A DNA stretch of 64,000 nucleotides from Bacillus_I endophytica_A (GCF_026790145.1 NZ_JALAMS010000003.1:377999-441998); one strand, 5' to 3'; positions 24,451-33,686 are shown, counted from the first letter of the stretch. Numbers and translations are program-made. Notes: generated from the letters alone by a model not told the origin.

Positions 24451-25668
24451 ATGAAGAAGCCTAAAGTTGTTGTTCTAGGTGCTGGATATGGCGGCATTAT
24501 GACGACGATTCACTTACAAAAACAGCTAGGCGTCAATGAAGCTGAAATCACTTTAATTAATAAAAATGACTATCATTATGAAACAACATGGCTACACGAA
24601 GTTTCAGCTGGGACGCTTCATCACGATCGTGCTCGTGTTAGCGTGACAGACTTAATTAATAAAAACAAAGTAACATTTATGAAAAATACGGTTACAGATA
24701 TTAATATCGAACAAAAGAAGGTTATGCTCAAAAACAATCAAGAAATAGAATATGACTATCTTGTAATTGCGCTTGGATATGAGTCTGAAACATTTGGTAT
24801 TAAAGGGTTAAAAGAACATGCCTTTTCTATTTCTAATATTAATACTGCTCGTCAAATCCGTGAGCATCTTGACTATACTTTTGCAACATACAATAATTTG
24901 GAAGAAAGACCAGAAGGTATGATGACTATCATTGTAGGAGGAGCAGGATTCACAGGCATTGAGTTTGTAGCAGAGATAGTAAATAGGGTGCCAAAGCTCT
25001 GTAAAGAGTTTGACATTCCTCGTGATACTGTTCGCATTATCTGCGTAGAAGCAGCTCCAACTGCTCTTCCAGGTTTTGATCCACAGCTTGTCGAATATGC
25101 CGTAACACAGCTAGAGCGTAAAGGTGTTGAGTTTAAGATTGGAACGATGATTAAAGAATGTACACCAGAGGGAATCATTGTTTCTAAAGATGATCAAACA
25201 GAAGAAATCAAATCACAAACAGTTGTATGGGCAGCTGGGGTACGTGGCAGCCATGTTATTGAAAAAACAGGCATTGAAAATAATCGATGTCGTGTGAAAG
25301 TTGGTCCAGATTTACGTGCTCCAGGAGCTGAGGGTGTATTTATTGTTGGAGATTGCTCACTTGTTATTAATGATGAAACAGACAAACCGTACCCACCAAC
25401 AGCTCAAGTTGCTATGCAGCAAGGACCTGTTGCTGCGAAAAATATTACGACTCTTATCAAAGGGGGTACAGACCTTCAACCTTTTAAGCCTGACTTAAAA
25501 GGTACAGTATGCTCTTTAGGTCACGATGATGCTATTGGAGTTGTGTTTGGGCGTAAGTTATTTGGAACAAGTGCTTCAGCAATGAAAAAAGTCGTTGATA
25601 ATAGAGCGCTATTCCTTGAAGGAGGGCCAGGACTCTTGCTTAAAAAAGGAAAATTTAACTTCTTTTAA
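24451..25668 (+). CDS. yumB: NDH-2-like NAD(P)/FAD oxidoreductase YumB
   Basis: A 405-residue type II NADH dehydrogenase-like flavoprotein, expected to oxidise NAD(P)H and reduce membrane quinones on the cytosolic face. The FAD motif is VVLGAGYGGIMT and the NADH motif IIVGGAGFTGIEFVAE. The second FAD motif is GVFIVGDCSLVINDE, followed by PPTAQVAMQQG. The C-terminus LLLKKGKFNFF matches YumB. ATG 24451 gives the family N-terminus (KKPKVVVLGAGYGG); AAAGGTGG at about 24432-24439 is the ribosome site, which also leaves a GTG at 24442 possible. A Rex-type operator lies upstream. Confidence 0.92.
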   Translation: MKKPKVVVLGAGYGGIMTTIHLQKQLGVNEAEITLINKNDYHYETTWLHEVSAGTLHHDRARVSVTDLINKNKVTFMKNTVTDINIEQKKVMLKNNQEIEYDYLVIALGYESETFGIKGLKEHAFSISNINTARQIREHLDYTFATYNNLEERPEGMMTIIVGGAGFTGIEFVAEIVNRVPKLCKEFDIPRDTVRIICVEAAPTALPGFDPQLVEYAVTQLERKGVEFKIGTMIKECTPEGIIVSKDDQTEEIKSQTVVWAAGVRGSHVIEKTGIENNRCRVKVGPDLRAPGAEGVFIVGDCSLVINDETDKPYPPTAQVAMQQGPVAAKNITTLIKGGTDLQPFKPDLKGTVCSLGHDDAIGVVFGRKLFGTSASAMKKVVDNRALFLEGGPGLLLKKGKFNFF

Positions 25669-25752
25669 AAGTCATGAGAAAGGCAGAGGAAAATCCCTTT
25701 GCTTTTCTCTAACACAATAATTAATCTGAATTTTCGGAAAGGTGGTTTGTAA

Positions 25753-25881
25753 ATGATTTGCGATCATTGTAAAGGCCATGGTTTCTTAACTCTCCTTGTG
25801 GGCGGAACAGAACAATGTTTGTTTTGTGAAGGAGAAGGAATTGTAGAATTAATAGAGAAAAAGAAAAGTGAAGAAGAATAA
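25753..25881 (+). CDS. yuiA: Small CxxC zinc-ribbon-like protein YuiA
   Basis: A 42-residue protein with two CxxC-G-x-G repeats, ICDHCKGHG and CLFCEGEG. This is the DnaJ-type cysteine-rich zinc-ribbon pattern. AAAGGTGG lies seven bases before ATG 25753. It matches YuiA of B. subtilis, which also precedes yuiB. The function is unknown; a zinc-bound mini-domain is likely. Confidence 0.85.
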   Translation: MICDHCKGHGFLTLLVGGTEQCLFCEGEGIVELIEKKKSEEE

Positions 25882-25916
25882 AGAGCTTGCAATAAAAGGC
25901 AAGGGGGGATATGGAA

Positions 25917-26240
25917 ATGGAAATGAGTGTTCCAATTTTAATAATTTCCATACTTTTATTTTTTGTACTTTTTTTTGGAATTGGCTTCTTGCTTAATATG
26001 ATTTTAAGAATGTCATGGGTTATGGCTTTCATCTATCCAATTGTTTTTCTTCTTATTGTTGATAACCTTGAAATGACTCAATATATCTTTCAGCCACTTC
26101 ATTCATTAACACATGTAGGAAATCAAGTGCTTGCACTTAAGCTAGCAGATATCGTTATCTTATCTTCGGGTTTTATAGGAGCCCTTTGTTCAGGAATTGC
26201 TATTCGAACACTTCGATCAAAAGGATATCGAATGTTTTAA
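25917..26240 (+). CDS. yuiB: YuiB-like membrane protein
   Basis: A 107-residue protein with about three membrane segments: SVPILIISILLFFVLFFGIG, the VMAFIYPIVFLLIV segment, and LADIVILSSGFIGALCSGI. It matches YuiB. Function is unknown. Three in-frame ATGs (25911, 25917, 25923) follow AAGGGGGG; 25917 has the best spacing. It follows yuiA by 35 bases and is probably co-transcribed with it. Confidence 0.8.
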   Translation: MEMSVPILIISILLFFVLFFGIGFLLNMILRMSWVMAFIYPIVFLLIVDNLEMTQYIFQPLHSLTHVGNQVLALKLADIVILSSGFIGALCSGIAIRTLRSKGYRMF

Positions 26241-26280
26241 AAACGTCAAAAACCTCTCTCGATTTTTGACGTTTTTTTAT
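26241..26280 (+). terminator. Terminator after yuiB
   Basis: A 13-bp stem, AAAACGTCAAAAA and TTTTTGACGTTTT, with a 10-base loop and a T run. Confidence 0.9.
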
Positions 26281-26340
26281 CTTGATTGCTGCGAATAATT
26301 CTCCTACAACATGGTAAAAACTATGTTGGTGGGAGGAATG

Positions 26341-27009
26341 ATGAAAAAGATGGTAAAAAAAATATATATTAAACGATTCATCATGGGGCTACTTCTATGT
26401 GGAGCTCTCTTAACAACGTTTGAAAGTATAACAGGAAGGCAGGTCTCCTCTTTATTTTCAAGTGAACAAGTAAGTGCTAATCTTAAAGAAGAGAAAAAGA
26501 AGCATGTAAGAGAAAGTAGGGTTGTGAATCAACTTAATCAACAAATTCCAACTGACGTTGATGAACAAACACTTGAAGGAAGCTTTGATTGGTCTAAATA
26601 TAGAAAAGTCAAGGTTACAGCAACAGGATACACAGCAGGCTATGAATCAACAGGAAAAGAGCCAACACATCCGTCATATGGAATTACATATTCAGGTGTT
26701 AAAGTACAAAGAGATATGTTTTCTACAATTGCAGCGGATTTGACTGTCTTTCCAATTGGTACTATTTTGTTCATCCCAGGATATGGTTATGGGGTTGTGG
26801 CAGACAAGGGTGGAGCTATAAAAGGAAAAAAACTTGATTTATATTATGAAACAGTCAAAGACGTATATGCTTCATGGGGAAAGAAATTACTTGATGTTTA
26901 TGTTGTAAAGGAAGGAAAGGGAACATTAACAGAAAGACAGATGAAAGCATGGAATGAAGATCAAACAATGAAAGTATTCAGGCAGCAATATATTGATGAA
27001 AAGTCGTAG
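26341..27009 (+). CDS. yuiC: 3D-domain protein YuiC
   Basis: A 222-residue exported protein with an N-terminal signal anchor (RFIMGLLLCGALLTTFESI). Its C-terminal 3D domain runs from KVTATGYTAGYESTGK to DKGGAIKGKKLDLYYET; the invariant aspartates are in VVADKGGAIKGKKLD. The fold is that of MltA/Rpf-type lytic transglycosylases, and YuiC of B. subtilis is a muralytic stationary-phase-survival (Sps-type) enzyme. ATG 26341 is preferred over 26338 for spacing from GGGAGG. A role in peptidoglycan remodelling is likely. Confidence 0.88.
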   Translation: MKKMVKKIYIKRFIMGLLLCGALLTTFESITGRQVSSLFSSEQVSANLKEEKKKHVRESRVVNQLNQQIPTDVDEQTLEGSFDWSKYRKVKVTATGYTAGYESTGKEPTHPSYGITYSGVKVQRDMFSTIAADLTVFPIGTILFIPGYGYGVVADKGGAIKGKKLDLYYETVKDVYASWGKKLLDVYVVKEGKGTLTERQMKAWNEDQTMKVFRQQYIDEKS

Positions 27010-27040
27010 CGTGAAGAAAATCCTTCACGCTTTTTAATAT
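27006..27040 (+). terminator. Bidirectional terminator between yuiC and yuiD
   Basis: The stem GCGTGAAG/CTTCACGC with a short AAAATC-type loop and a T run lies between convergent genes. Confidence 0.85.
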
Positions 27041-27042
27041 CT

Positions 27043-27522
27043 TTATAAATTATAAATACCGTACATAATGATAGCGATAATAATTCCTGTTAAAGCCCCA
27101 AAGAAAACTTCAATTGGCTGATGACCTAACAATTCTTTTAGCTTTTGTTGTTTTTCTTGCTGTTCTTTTTTAGGCCATTTCTTAGCTTCAGACATAAATG
27201 TGTTCCAATCTTCCACAAGGCGATTAATAGCAATAGCTTGCTCTCCTGCATGTCTGCGAACTCCTGTTGCATCAAACATAACGATTACAGCAAGTACAAA
27301 AGAGATAGCAAAAAAGGGAGAAGAAAATCCTTCGCTAATGCCGACAGCTGTTGCAAGGGATGTAACAGCTGCTGAATGTGAACTAGGCATGCCACCCGTA
27401 CTAAAAGCAAGGCGTACATCAAATTTCCTTGTTGCAAGAAACTCTAATGGAACTTTAACGGCTTGAGCGAAGAAGATGGCAATAAGGGCACTAATGAGCG
27501 GATAATTCAATAATAAATCCAT
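27043..27522 (-). CDS. yuiD: Divergent PAP2-family protein YuiD (DUF212)
   Basis: A 159-residue membrane protein of the DUF212 (divergent PAP2) family with about four membrane segments. The hallmark STGGMPSSHSAAVTSLATAVG and DATGVRRHAGEQA motifs correspond to the phosphatase signature of acid phosphatase/PAP2 enzymes. The C-terminal ELLGHQPIEVFFGALTGI is also conserved. ATG 27522 gives the family N-terminus; ATG 27531 is nearer the ribosome site and would add three residues. The substrate is unknown. Confidence 0.85.
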   Translation of the reverse strand: MDLLLNYPLISALIAIFFAQAVKVPLEFLATRKFDVRLAFSTGGMPSSHSAAVTSLATAVGISEGFSSPFFAISFVLAVIVMFDATGVRRHAGEQAIAINRLVEDWNTFMSEAKKWPKKEQQEKQQKLKELLGHQPIEVFFGALTGIIIAIIMYGIYNL

Positions 27523-27741
27523 AAGAGGCATTGCTCCTTTATTAAGAAGGTGTGTGTATGTCGTCTTATTTTATGATATTTACTCGTATCTTAGTTATAA
27601 AATGTAGAGATTTCATTCACTTCCTTATATATCCGTCCCTTTTTATTTTTAAACATACGTTTGTTTAAAGAAGTTCTTATTTTTCGTCATGATTGCAATA
27701 GTGATATGATAAAAATAAAGTAAAAAAGGAGATGGTAAGAT

Positions 27742-29241
27742 ATGTTTCACATTCAAAAGAGCGCAGATTTAACAAAAGCAACAGAAGCCCTTGTTGTTGG
27801 CGTCTTTAAACAAACAAAACCATTCGATGGCATTCTGGCTGACCTTGATGAACAGTTGGATATTCGCACTCTTATTAAAAGCGGAGATATTGAAGTAAGA
27901 AATAAGGCTATTACAAAAATTCCAACGTTAGGGAAAGTAAATCCAAAAAGAATTTTCTTCGTTGGATTAGGAAGACCGAAAGAGATGACGGCTTCTTCTC
28001 TAAAAGAAGGATTTGGTGAACTTTTTCAACACATTCAAAAAAGTGGCATAGCAGAAGTATCAATTGCATTGTCTTCTTTTGAAACTGATGCAGTAAATGA
28101 ATATATGTGTGCTTATGCATTGAGCGAAGCACTCCCGCTTTCAACGTATAAATTTAATGATTATAAACGTCGGTCGAATGAGCCTGCCAAACGTATTGAA
28201 AAAGTGACTCTTTTGACAGATGAAGATAACCAAGAGATAGAGAATATGGTTCGGACAGGATACATATATGGTAAGGCTACAAACTCAGCGCGCACGCTTG
28301 TGAATCTTCCTGGAAATATGCTTACTGCTACAGACCTTGCCCAATATGCAAGAGAACTTGGCGAAAAGTATGAATTTGGAGTGGAGATTCTTGAAAAAGA
28401 GGATATGGAAAAGCTCGGTATGGGAGCACTTCTTGCTGTTAACAAAGGATCTGTTGAGCCACCAAAAATGATTGTTTTAAAATACCAAGGAAAAAAAGAG
28501 TGGAAAGACGTTATTGGCCTTGTAGGGAAAGGAATTACGTATGATACAGGAGGCTATTCTCTAAAGCCTCGCCAAAGCATGGTTGGCATGAAGACAGATA
28601 TGGGGGGCGCAGCGTCTGTACTTGGAGCAATGGAAATTATCGGTGAGATCCGTCCAAACCAAAACGTAGTTGCTGTTATTCCTTCCACTGATAACATGGT
28701 AAGTGCGAGTGCGTTTAAGCCGGATGATGTAATTACAGCGATGAGTGGTAAAACAATTGAAGTATTAAATACAGATGCAGAAGGGCGCCTTGCTTTAGCA
28801 GACGGTATTACGTATGCTAAGCATCATGGAGCAGAATATTTAATTGATGTTGCTACCCTCACTGGGGGAGTCATTGTTGCACTTGGAGAGGAAACAACAG
28901 GAGCAATGACAAACAATCAAAGGTGGTATGAAAAAGTAGCTGAAGCAAGTGTAGAAGCACAGGAAGATATGTGGCAGCTACCTATTTTTGAACGTGACAA
29001 GAAAAGAGTAAGAAATAGCGCGATAGCAGACTTGAATAACTCCCCTGGCCGTGAAGGTCATGCTATTATGGCAGGCACCTTCATTGGAGAATTTGCTGAA
29101 GAAACGCCATGGGTTCATTTAGATATAGCAGGTACTTCTGTTACGAAGAAATCCGGGTCACTTGGTCCGAGTGGTGCAACAGGAGTTATGGTGCGCACGC
29201 TTGCTGCTGCTGTAGAACGGTTTGATATTGAAACAAAATAA
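27742..29241 (+). CDS. pepA: Leucyl aminopeptidase (M17 family, PepA/YuiE)
   Basis: A 499-residue cytosolic M17 aminopeptidase that removes N-terminal amino acids from peptides. The two-metal site is made by the lysine and aspartate in VGKGITYDTGGYSLKP, the aspartate in KTDMGGAA and the NTDAEGRLALAD signature. The arginine of that signature is present. The N-terminal macro-like domain covers about 1-160. AAAAAGGAGATGG precedes ATG 27742. It is followed by a strong terminator, so it forms a single-gene unit. Confidence 0.95.
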   Translation: MFHIQKSADLTKATEALVVGVFKQTKPFDGILADLDEQLDIRTLIKSGDIEVRNKAITKIPTLGKVNPKRIFFVGLGRPKEMTASSLKEGFGELFQHIQKSGIAEVSIALSSFETDAVNEYMCAYALSEALPLSTYKFNDYKRRSNEPAKRIEKVTLLTDEDNQEIENMVRTGYIYGKATNSARTLVNLPGNMLTATDLAQYARELGEKYEFGVEILEKEDMEKLGMGALLAVNKGSVEPPKMIVLKYQGKKEWKDVIGLVGKGITYDTGGYSLKPRQSMVGMKTDMGGAASVLGAMEIIGEIRPNQNVVAVIPSTDNMVSASAFKPDDVITAMSGKTIEVLNTDAEGRLALADGITYAKHHGAEYLIDVATLTGGVIVALGEETTGAMTNNQRWYEKVAEASVEAQEDMWQLPIFERDKKRVRNSAIADLNNSPGREGHAIMAGTFIGEFAEETPWVHLDIAGTSVTKKSGSLGPSGATGVMVRTLAAAVERFDIETK

Positions 29242-29249
29242 AGAGATTT

Positions 29250-29280
29250 GAAGAGCCTTTTTACTTAAGGCTCTTTTTTA
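29250..29280 (+). terminator. Terminator after pepA
   Basis: AAGAGCCTT and AAGGCTCTT arms with a short loop are followed by six T residues. Confidence 0.88.
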
Positions 29281-29330
29281 AAAAGTAAGCACTGTAGAAT
29301 AATGGAATATATTAAATTTGTAGCATCCCA

Positions 29331-29358
29331 TTGACAACTTTATCTTTCGTATTATAAT
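29331..29358 (+). promoter_or_regulatory. SigA promoter of yuiF
   Basis: TTGACA at 29331-29336 and TATAAT at 29353-29358 are 16 bases apart; both hexamers are perfect. The leader to the start codon is about 60 bases. Confidence 0.8.
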
Positions 29359-29419
29359 TAAGGATGTCTTTAGTGTTTTAGTAATTTATCACGATAAAGG
29401 ATTTTTGGAGGGTTTAACT

Positions 29420-30748
29420 ATGAATGCAGTTGTTGCTGCAGTCCTCATTATGCTTATTTTAAGTGCATTACGAGTTAATGTAACAATTGCTCTTATTGTT
29501 GGTGCATTTGCAGGAGGCATCATTGGCGGATTGGGTGTAGAAGAAACGATAAATGTATTTTCATCAGGATTAGGTGACAACGCAACAGTTGCGTTGAGTT
29601 ATGCAACACTTGGAGGATTTGCTCTTGCTTTAACAAAAACAGGTTTACCTGATGCAGTTGTAGATGGAACATTGAGAATTATCGGTAACTCGAATGATAC
29701 TAAGAAGAAAGCATTCTCTAAAGTGCTAGTTGTCTTATTAATTCTAGTTATTTCTTGTTTTTCTCAAAATGTTATTCCTGTTCATATTGCTTTTATTCCA
29801 ATTTTAATTCCAGCTCTTTTGAAAGTTTTCAATGAGCTTCATCTTGATCGTCGTCTTATTGCTTGTGTTATGACTTTTGGATTAATCACCCCTTATATGT
29901 TTATACCAGCAGGATTCGGTAAGATTTACCACGATATTCTTGCCAAGACAGTTACAGCTGGCGGACTAAAGGTAAACGTAGAAGACATTCCGGCTGCAAT
30001 GGCGATTCCGGCTCTTGGTATGGTTGTTGGTTTGCTGATTGCTATCTTCGTTAGCTATCGAAAACCAAGAGAATATGACACTATTGAATATGTGGAAACA
30101 AATGAAAAAGCTCAATATTCAAAACGTAGTTTAATTACGGCTGTTGTAGCTGTGTTAGCAGCACTTACTGTTCAGCTTTTAACACTAGATACAGAAGGTG
30201 CCATGATTTTTGGAGCTATTACGGGAATCATTATTTTACTTATAAGTAGGGCAATGAATTTTAAAGAAGCAGATGAGCTTCTTACAAATGGAATGCGCAT
30301 GATGGCTTTTATTGGATTTGTTATCATTTCAGCAGCAGGTTTTGCCGCTGTAATGACAAAAACAGGAGATGTTGAATCTTTAGTTGCATATGCAGCAGAT
30401 TTGATTGGTAATAACCAATCTCTTGGTGCCCTCCTGATGCTAATTGTTGGTTTGTTGGTTACAATGGGAATTGGTTCTTCCTTTTCAACCCTTCCAATTA
30501 TTGCAGCTATTTTTGTTCCTCTCTGTGTTCAGCTTGGTTTTAGTCCGCTTGCCACTCTTGCTATTATTGGCACAGCTGGTGCTCTTGGTGATGCTGGTTC
30601 TCCAGCTTCAGATAGTACACTTGGACCAACATCAGGTCTAAACGTTGATGGACAGCATAATCACATTTGGGAAACTGTTATCCCAACATTTATTCATTAT
30701 AATATTCCTCTAATCATATTTGGTTGGATTGCCGCAATGGTTTTATAA
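29420..30748 (+). CDS. yuiF: Na+/H+ antiporter family protein YuiF
   Basis: A 442-residue integral membrane protein with about 11-12 segments, of the NhaC-like/YuiF transporter family. The N-terminus has the family DUF-type leader helix (AVVAAVLIMLILSALRVNVT). The signature late region is LGDAGSPASDSTLGPTSGLN, ahead of the final helices. Members are annotated as Na+/H+ antiporters or amino-acid permeases; the substrate is not certain. ATG 29420 has GGAGGG seven bases upstream; an upstream TTG at 29405 falls before that site. A perfect sigma-A promoter lies upstream. Confidence 0.85.
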   Translation: MNAVVAAVLIMLILSALRVNVTIALIVGAFAGGIIGGLGVEETINVFSSGLGDNATVALSYATLGGFALALTKTGLPDAVVDGTLRIIGNSNDTKKKAFSKVLVVLLILVISCFSQNVIPVHIAFIPILIPALLKVFNELHLDRRLIACVMTFGLITPYMFIPAGFGKIYHDILAKTVTAGGLKVNVEDIPAAMAIPALGMVVGLLIAIFVSYRKPREYDTIEYVETNEKAQYSKRSLITAVVAVLAALTVQLLTLDTEGAMIFGAITGIIILLISRAMNFKEADELLTNGMRMMAFIGFVIISAAGFAAVMTKTGDVESLVAYAADLIGNNQSLGALLMLIVGLLVTMGIGSSFSTLPIIAAIFVPLCVQLGFSPLATLAIIGTAGALGDAGSPASDSTLGPTSGLNVDGQHNHIWETVIPTFIHYNIPLIIFGWIAAMVL

Positions 30749-30779
30749 ATGAAAACTACGGTTAGAATAAGTATATAAT

Positions 30780-30809
30780 AAAAAGCGACATCTCGATGTC
30801 GCTTTTTAT
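30780..30809 (+). terminator. Terminator after yuiF
   Basis: The stem AAAAGCGACATC/GATGTCGCTTTT with a TC-type loop and a T run. Confidence 0.9.
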
Positions 30810-30841
30810 TATGGAATTAACTATAGAAGGAGAGAAGATAC

Positions 30842-31435
30842 ATGTATTTTGGTAAGCCTAAAAAAATACACAATGCAAATATCCCTCCAGGGCAGCATGA
30901 AACAACCCGCTTTCCTGTTCTTCATCATGGCAATGTTCCTTACTATCGCGATTTAGCAGAGTGGACTTTAACGATTGATGGGCTTGTCGATGAAAAGATG
31001 ACGTATACATATCAACAGCTTCTTGATATGCCTCAAACACGCTTGCAAAACGATATACACTGTGTGACTGGCTGGTCTAAGTTGAACAATATGTGGGAAG
31101 GTGTTACACCAAAGGACTTGTTCTCTTCTGTTAAAGTCAATGATTCTGCAAAATTTGTAATTTTGCATGCTGAGGAAGAGTTCTCAACAAATTTACCAAT
31201 TCAAGACTTTCTGCATGAGAAAACCCTTCTAGCTCATTCTTATGAAGGAAAACCTCTTACACCTGAACATGGTTTTCCACTCCGAGCGGTTGTTTCACAT
31301 CTTTATTTCTGGAAGAGCGCAAAATGGCTGCGGAGAATTGAATTTGTAGCAGAAGAGCAACTAGGTTTTTGGGAGAAAAATGGCTATCATCACTATGGAG
31401 ATCCATGGAAAGAAGAGCGATATAGCTGGTCATAG
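30842..31435 (+). CDS. yuiH: Molybdopterin-dependent oxidoreductase YuiH
   Basis: A 197-residue protein with the sulfite-oxidase-type molybdopterin domain. The molybdenum-ligating cysteine is in DIHCVTGWSKLNNMWEGV; PEHGFPLRAVVSHLYFWKSAKWLRRIEF is the conserved second half. It has no Tat or Sec leader, no heme domain and no dimerisation domain, so it is a cytosolic stand-alone enzyme; the substrate is unknown. GAAGGAGAG precedes ATG 30842. It is convergent with yuzC and their ends overlap by six bases. Confidence 0.85.
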   Translation: MYFGKPKKIHNANIPPGQHETTRFPVLHHGNVPYYRDLAEWTLTIDGLVDEKMTYTYQQLLDMPQTRLQNDIHCVTGWSKLNNMWEGVTPKDLFSSVKVNDSAKFVILHAEEEFSTNLPIQDFLHEKTLLAHSYEGKPLTPEHGFPLRAVVSHLYFWKSAKWLRRIEFVAEEQLGFWEKNGYHHYGDPWKEERYSWS

Positions 31436-31786
31436 TTCTGCCCATAAAAAAGAAAGTTGAAGCTGACAGCATTTTCTAGATAAGTCTACTAGCATGACAA
31501 TCAGTCCATCAGGAGTAAAATGAAGGTCGAAATTAGAGTTTCTAATATACACTTGTAGCAGTCTTCTAACTCGCACTTTGTCTGACTTTTGAGCAGCCTG
31601 CATGATAGAGGAAGCTAGCTCATTTGAAGAGTGGATAGCTTCTGTCATCATCTCAGCATCTTTTAGTAATCCTTTCATTGTTTGAGCAGAATTTTTAAAT
31701 TGATTAGGACGTACAGTAGGCAAGCTCTGAAATCGATAAAGGGGGGCATATGGGTTAGGCTGATATGTGTAAGGATAATAGTACAC
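31430..31786 (-). CDS. yuzC: Inner spore coat protein YuzC
   Basis: A 118-residue YuzC-like spore coat protein. A tyrosine/proline-rich N-terminus (YYYPYTYQPNPYAPLYR) precedes a helical core (NSAQTMKGLLKDAEMMTEAI) and a conserved VYIRNSNFDLHFTPDGL. The start is GTG at 31786 with AAAAGGAGG upstream on the minus strand. Expression during sporulation is expected from the family. Its last codons overlap the end of yuiH. Confidence 0.82.
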   Translation of the reverse strand: MYYYPYTYQPNPYAPLYRFQSLPTVRPNQFKNSAQTMKGLLKDAEMMTEAIHSSNELASSIMQAAQKSDKVRVRRLLQVYIRNSNFDLHFTPDGLIVMLVDLSRKCCQLQLSFLWAEL

Positions 31787-31931
31787 TAAAATTCCTCCTT
31801 TTGAATGAAACTGTTCTGTAAACTACAATGTTCTAGACAGAAATTGTCACAAAAAAATGAACTCTTGTTAGTGTATGAAGGAAAAAAGTAATTTAGGCAA
31901 GAACATCATAAAAAGAGGAGAGTATACAAAT

Positions 31932-31967
31932 AATAAAAAAGCTCCCTATCGTATAGATAGAGAGCTT
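31932..31967 (-). terminator. Terminator of the yjlC-ndh operon
   Basis: On the minus strand, GCTCTCTATCT and GATAGGGAGC arms with a short loop are followed by six T residues, directly after ndh. Confidence 0.85.
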
Positions 31968-31974
31968 GTCTAAC

Positions 31975-33153
31975 TTAGTAAGCTAAGCTGAAAAGACCTT
32001 TAATGTGAGTTAAGTAACGAACGTTACTTGCTTCTTTCATTAGAGAAGCAGGAAGCCCTTTAAGTGGAGTTGAGTTTGCTCCAATAGTTGCTACTGCATC
32101 TTTGCGGCCTAAGCTTGCAAGTGTACCAGAGTTAACTGGAGAGAATGTTTCAAGATCTTTGTTTTCTAAGAAAGCATAAAGGTTATAACCGATAAGCTCT
32201 CCCATTTGCCAAGCAATTTGAGCTGTTGGTGGGTATGGACGACCTTCTGGGCCAAATACAACCGCGCTGTCTCCAGCAACAAATACATCTTTGTGTGATG
32301 TTGATTGAAGGAAGTCGTTCACTGTTGCGCGACCACGGTTTACTTCAAGACCGCTTTCGCCAACAAGTGGGTTACCTTGAACTCCGCCTGTCCAAACAAA
32401 AGTGTTAGCAACAACTTTTTGACCGTCTTTAAGGTCAATAGTGTTACCTTCAACGTTTGTTACAGGAAGACCTGTTAAGAACTCAACGCCGCGAGCTTCT
32501 AAGCTAGAAGTTGCGCGTTCGATTAAGTGGTCCGGTAAAACAGGAAGGATTTTTGGACCTGCTTCAACAAGTTTAAGTTTTACTGCTTTAGGGTCAACAC
32601 CGTATTTGCGAGTAAGTTTAGGCATGATGTCAGCTAATTCACCAACAAGTTCAACACCTGTTAAACCGCCACCGCCAATAAGGATTGTTGCGTCAGCTTC
32701 ATTTTTAGTTTTTGCATATTCTGCAATACGCTCTTCAACATGCTTGTAGATTTTATTAGCATCTGCAGCAGATTTTAGTACCATGCTGTTTTCTTCAAGT
32801 CCAGGGATACCAAAGTATGCTGTAACACTTCCTAAACCAACAACAAGAGCATCGTAAGTTAGGGTAGAACCGTCGCCTAGTTTGATTTCTTTATTGTCTA
32901 CAGAGAAAGACTCAACTTCAGCGATTTTAAGATCGATATCAAGACCTTTAAAAAGCTTTGTTAGAGGCATAGCAACAGCTTGCTCAGATACGTTACCTGC
33001 TGCAAGTCTGTGTAGCTCTGTAATGATTTGGTGTGTAGGATATTTATTAATAACTGTTACTTCTGCTTCTGATTTACTAAAGTGTTTGCGAACATTTAAA
33101 GCTGCTAAAACTCCGCCATAACCAGCGCCTAGAATGACAATTTTTTTTGACAT
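31975..33153 (-). CDS. ndh: Type II NADH dehydrogenase Ndh (YjlD)
   Basis: A 392-residue peripheral membrane flavoprotein that passes electrons from NADH to menaquinone without pumping protons. The FAD motif is IVILGAGYGGVLAAL and the NADH motif ILIGGGGLTGVELVGEL. The late FAD motif is DVFVAGDSAVVFGPEGRPYPPTAQ, and AQIAWQMG marks the quinone region. The C-terminal amphipathic part is HIKGLFSLAY. Overall it is very close to B. subtilis Ndh. A ribosome site (AACGGAGGAAC) lies upstream. It is the second gene after yjlC, 39 bases away, as in B. subtilis. Confidence 0.96.
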   Translation of the reverse strand: MSKKIVILGAGYGGVLAALNVRKHFSKSEAEVTVINKYPTHQIITELHRLAAGNVSEQAVAMPLTKLFKGLDIDLKIAEVESFSVDNKEIKLGDGSTLTYDALVVGLGSVTAYFGIPGLEENSMVLKSAADANKIYKHVEERIAEYAKTKNEADATILIGGGGLTGVELVGELADIMPKLTRKYGVDPKAVKLKLVEAGPKILPVLPDHLIERATSSLEARGVEFLTGLPVTNVEGNTIDLKDGQKVVANTFVWTGGVQGNPLVGESGLEVNRGRATVNDFLQSTSHKDVFVAGDSAVVFGPEGRPYPPTAQIAWQMGELIGYNLYAFLENKDLETFSPVNSGTLASLGRKDAVATIGANSTPLKGLPASLMKEASNVRYLTHIKGLFSLAY

Positions 33154-33192
33154 GTTAGTTCCTCCGTTTTTACTAATTGAGTATGAAAAATA

Positions 33193-33633
33193 CTATTTGT
33201 TTTCGCGTTCAGCTGAAACTTGTAGATAAGCATTTACAAAACGGAATAGTTTTTGTGCTTGAGGGTCTTTCAGCATTTTCATTAAGCCAAAGATACCAAT
33301 TACTTCTTTGCTTTCGTCTGCACGATCTTTTGCCTCAATAGCAGTTGCTGCAAGGTTTTTAGCTGTGTGCACTACAGGCTCAGCAAGCTCTTGGATTGCT
33401 CCAACTGTGTCACTTTTTAGAACATCATCAGTTGCAACTGATTGTGCAAAGTCGTAAGACTTAGATAAGATGCTAACAAGCTCGGTTAACTTTGGAAGCT
33501 CCTCAACAAGTGTTGTTAGAGATTCTTGAACCTCAGGTTTTAATAGCTGATCGAGTACATCAAGTTGTTCTTGGCTAGCAGAAAATTTTGATCGTTCTTG
33601 ATCAGTTTTTGCTTGAGTGATTGTTTCTGACAT
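33193..33633 (-). CDS. yjlC: DUF1641 protein YjlC
   Basis: A 146-residue helical DUF1641 protein encoded just before ndh. The family region is VEELPKLTELVSILSKSYDF, leading to IGIFGLMKMLKDPQAQKLFRF. ATG 33633 is preferred as AAAGGAGAA lies 8 bases upstream; a longer frame from 33660 starts before that site. DUF1641 proteins are often paired with dehydrogenases, but their job is unclear. The Rex-like inverted repeat at 33687-33716 lies in its promoter region. Confidence 0.88.
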   Translation of the reverse strand: MSETITQAKTDQERSKFSASQEQLDVLDQLLKPEVQESLTTLVEELPKLTELVSILSKSYDFAQSVATDDVLKSDTVGAIQELAEPVVHTAKNLAATAIEAKDRADESKEVIGIFGLMKMLKDPQAQKLFRFVNAYLQVSAERENK

Positions 33634-33686
33634 ATCCAATTCTCCTTTACTTTTAAGCATTATGCTTGATTTTTAGACACCTACAA

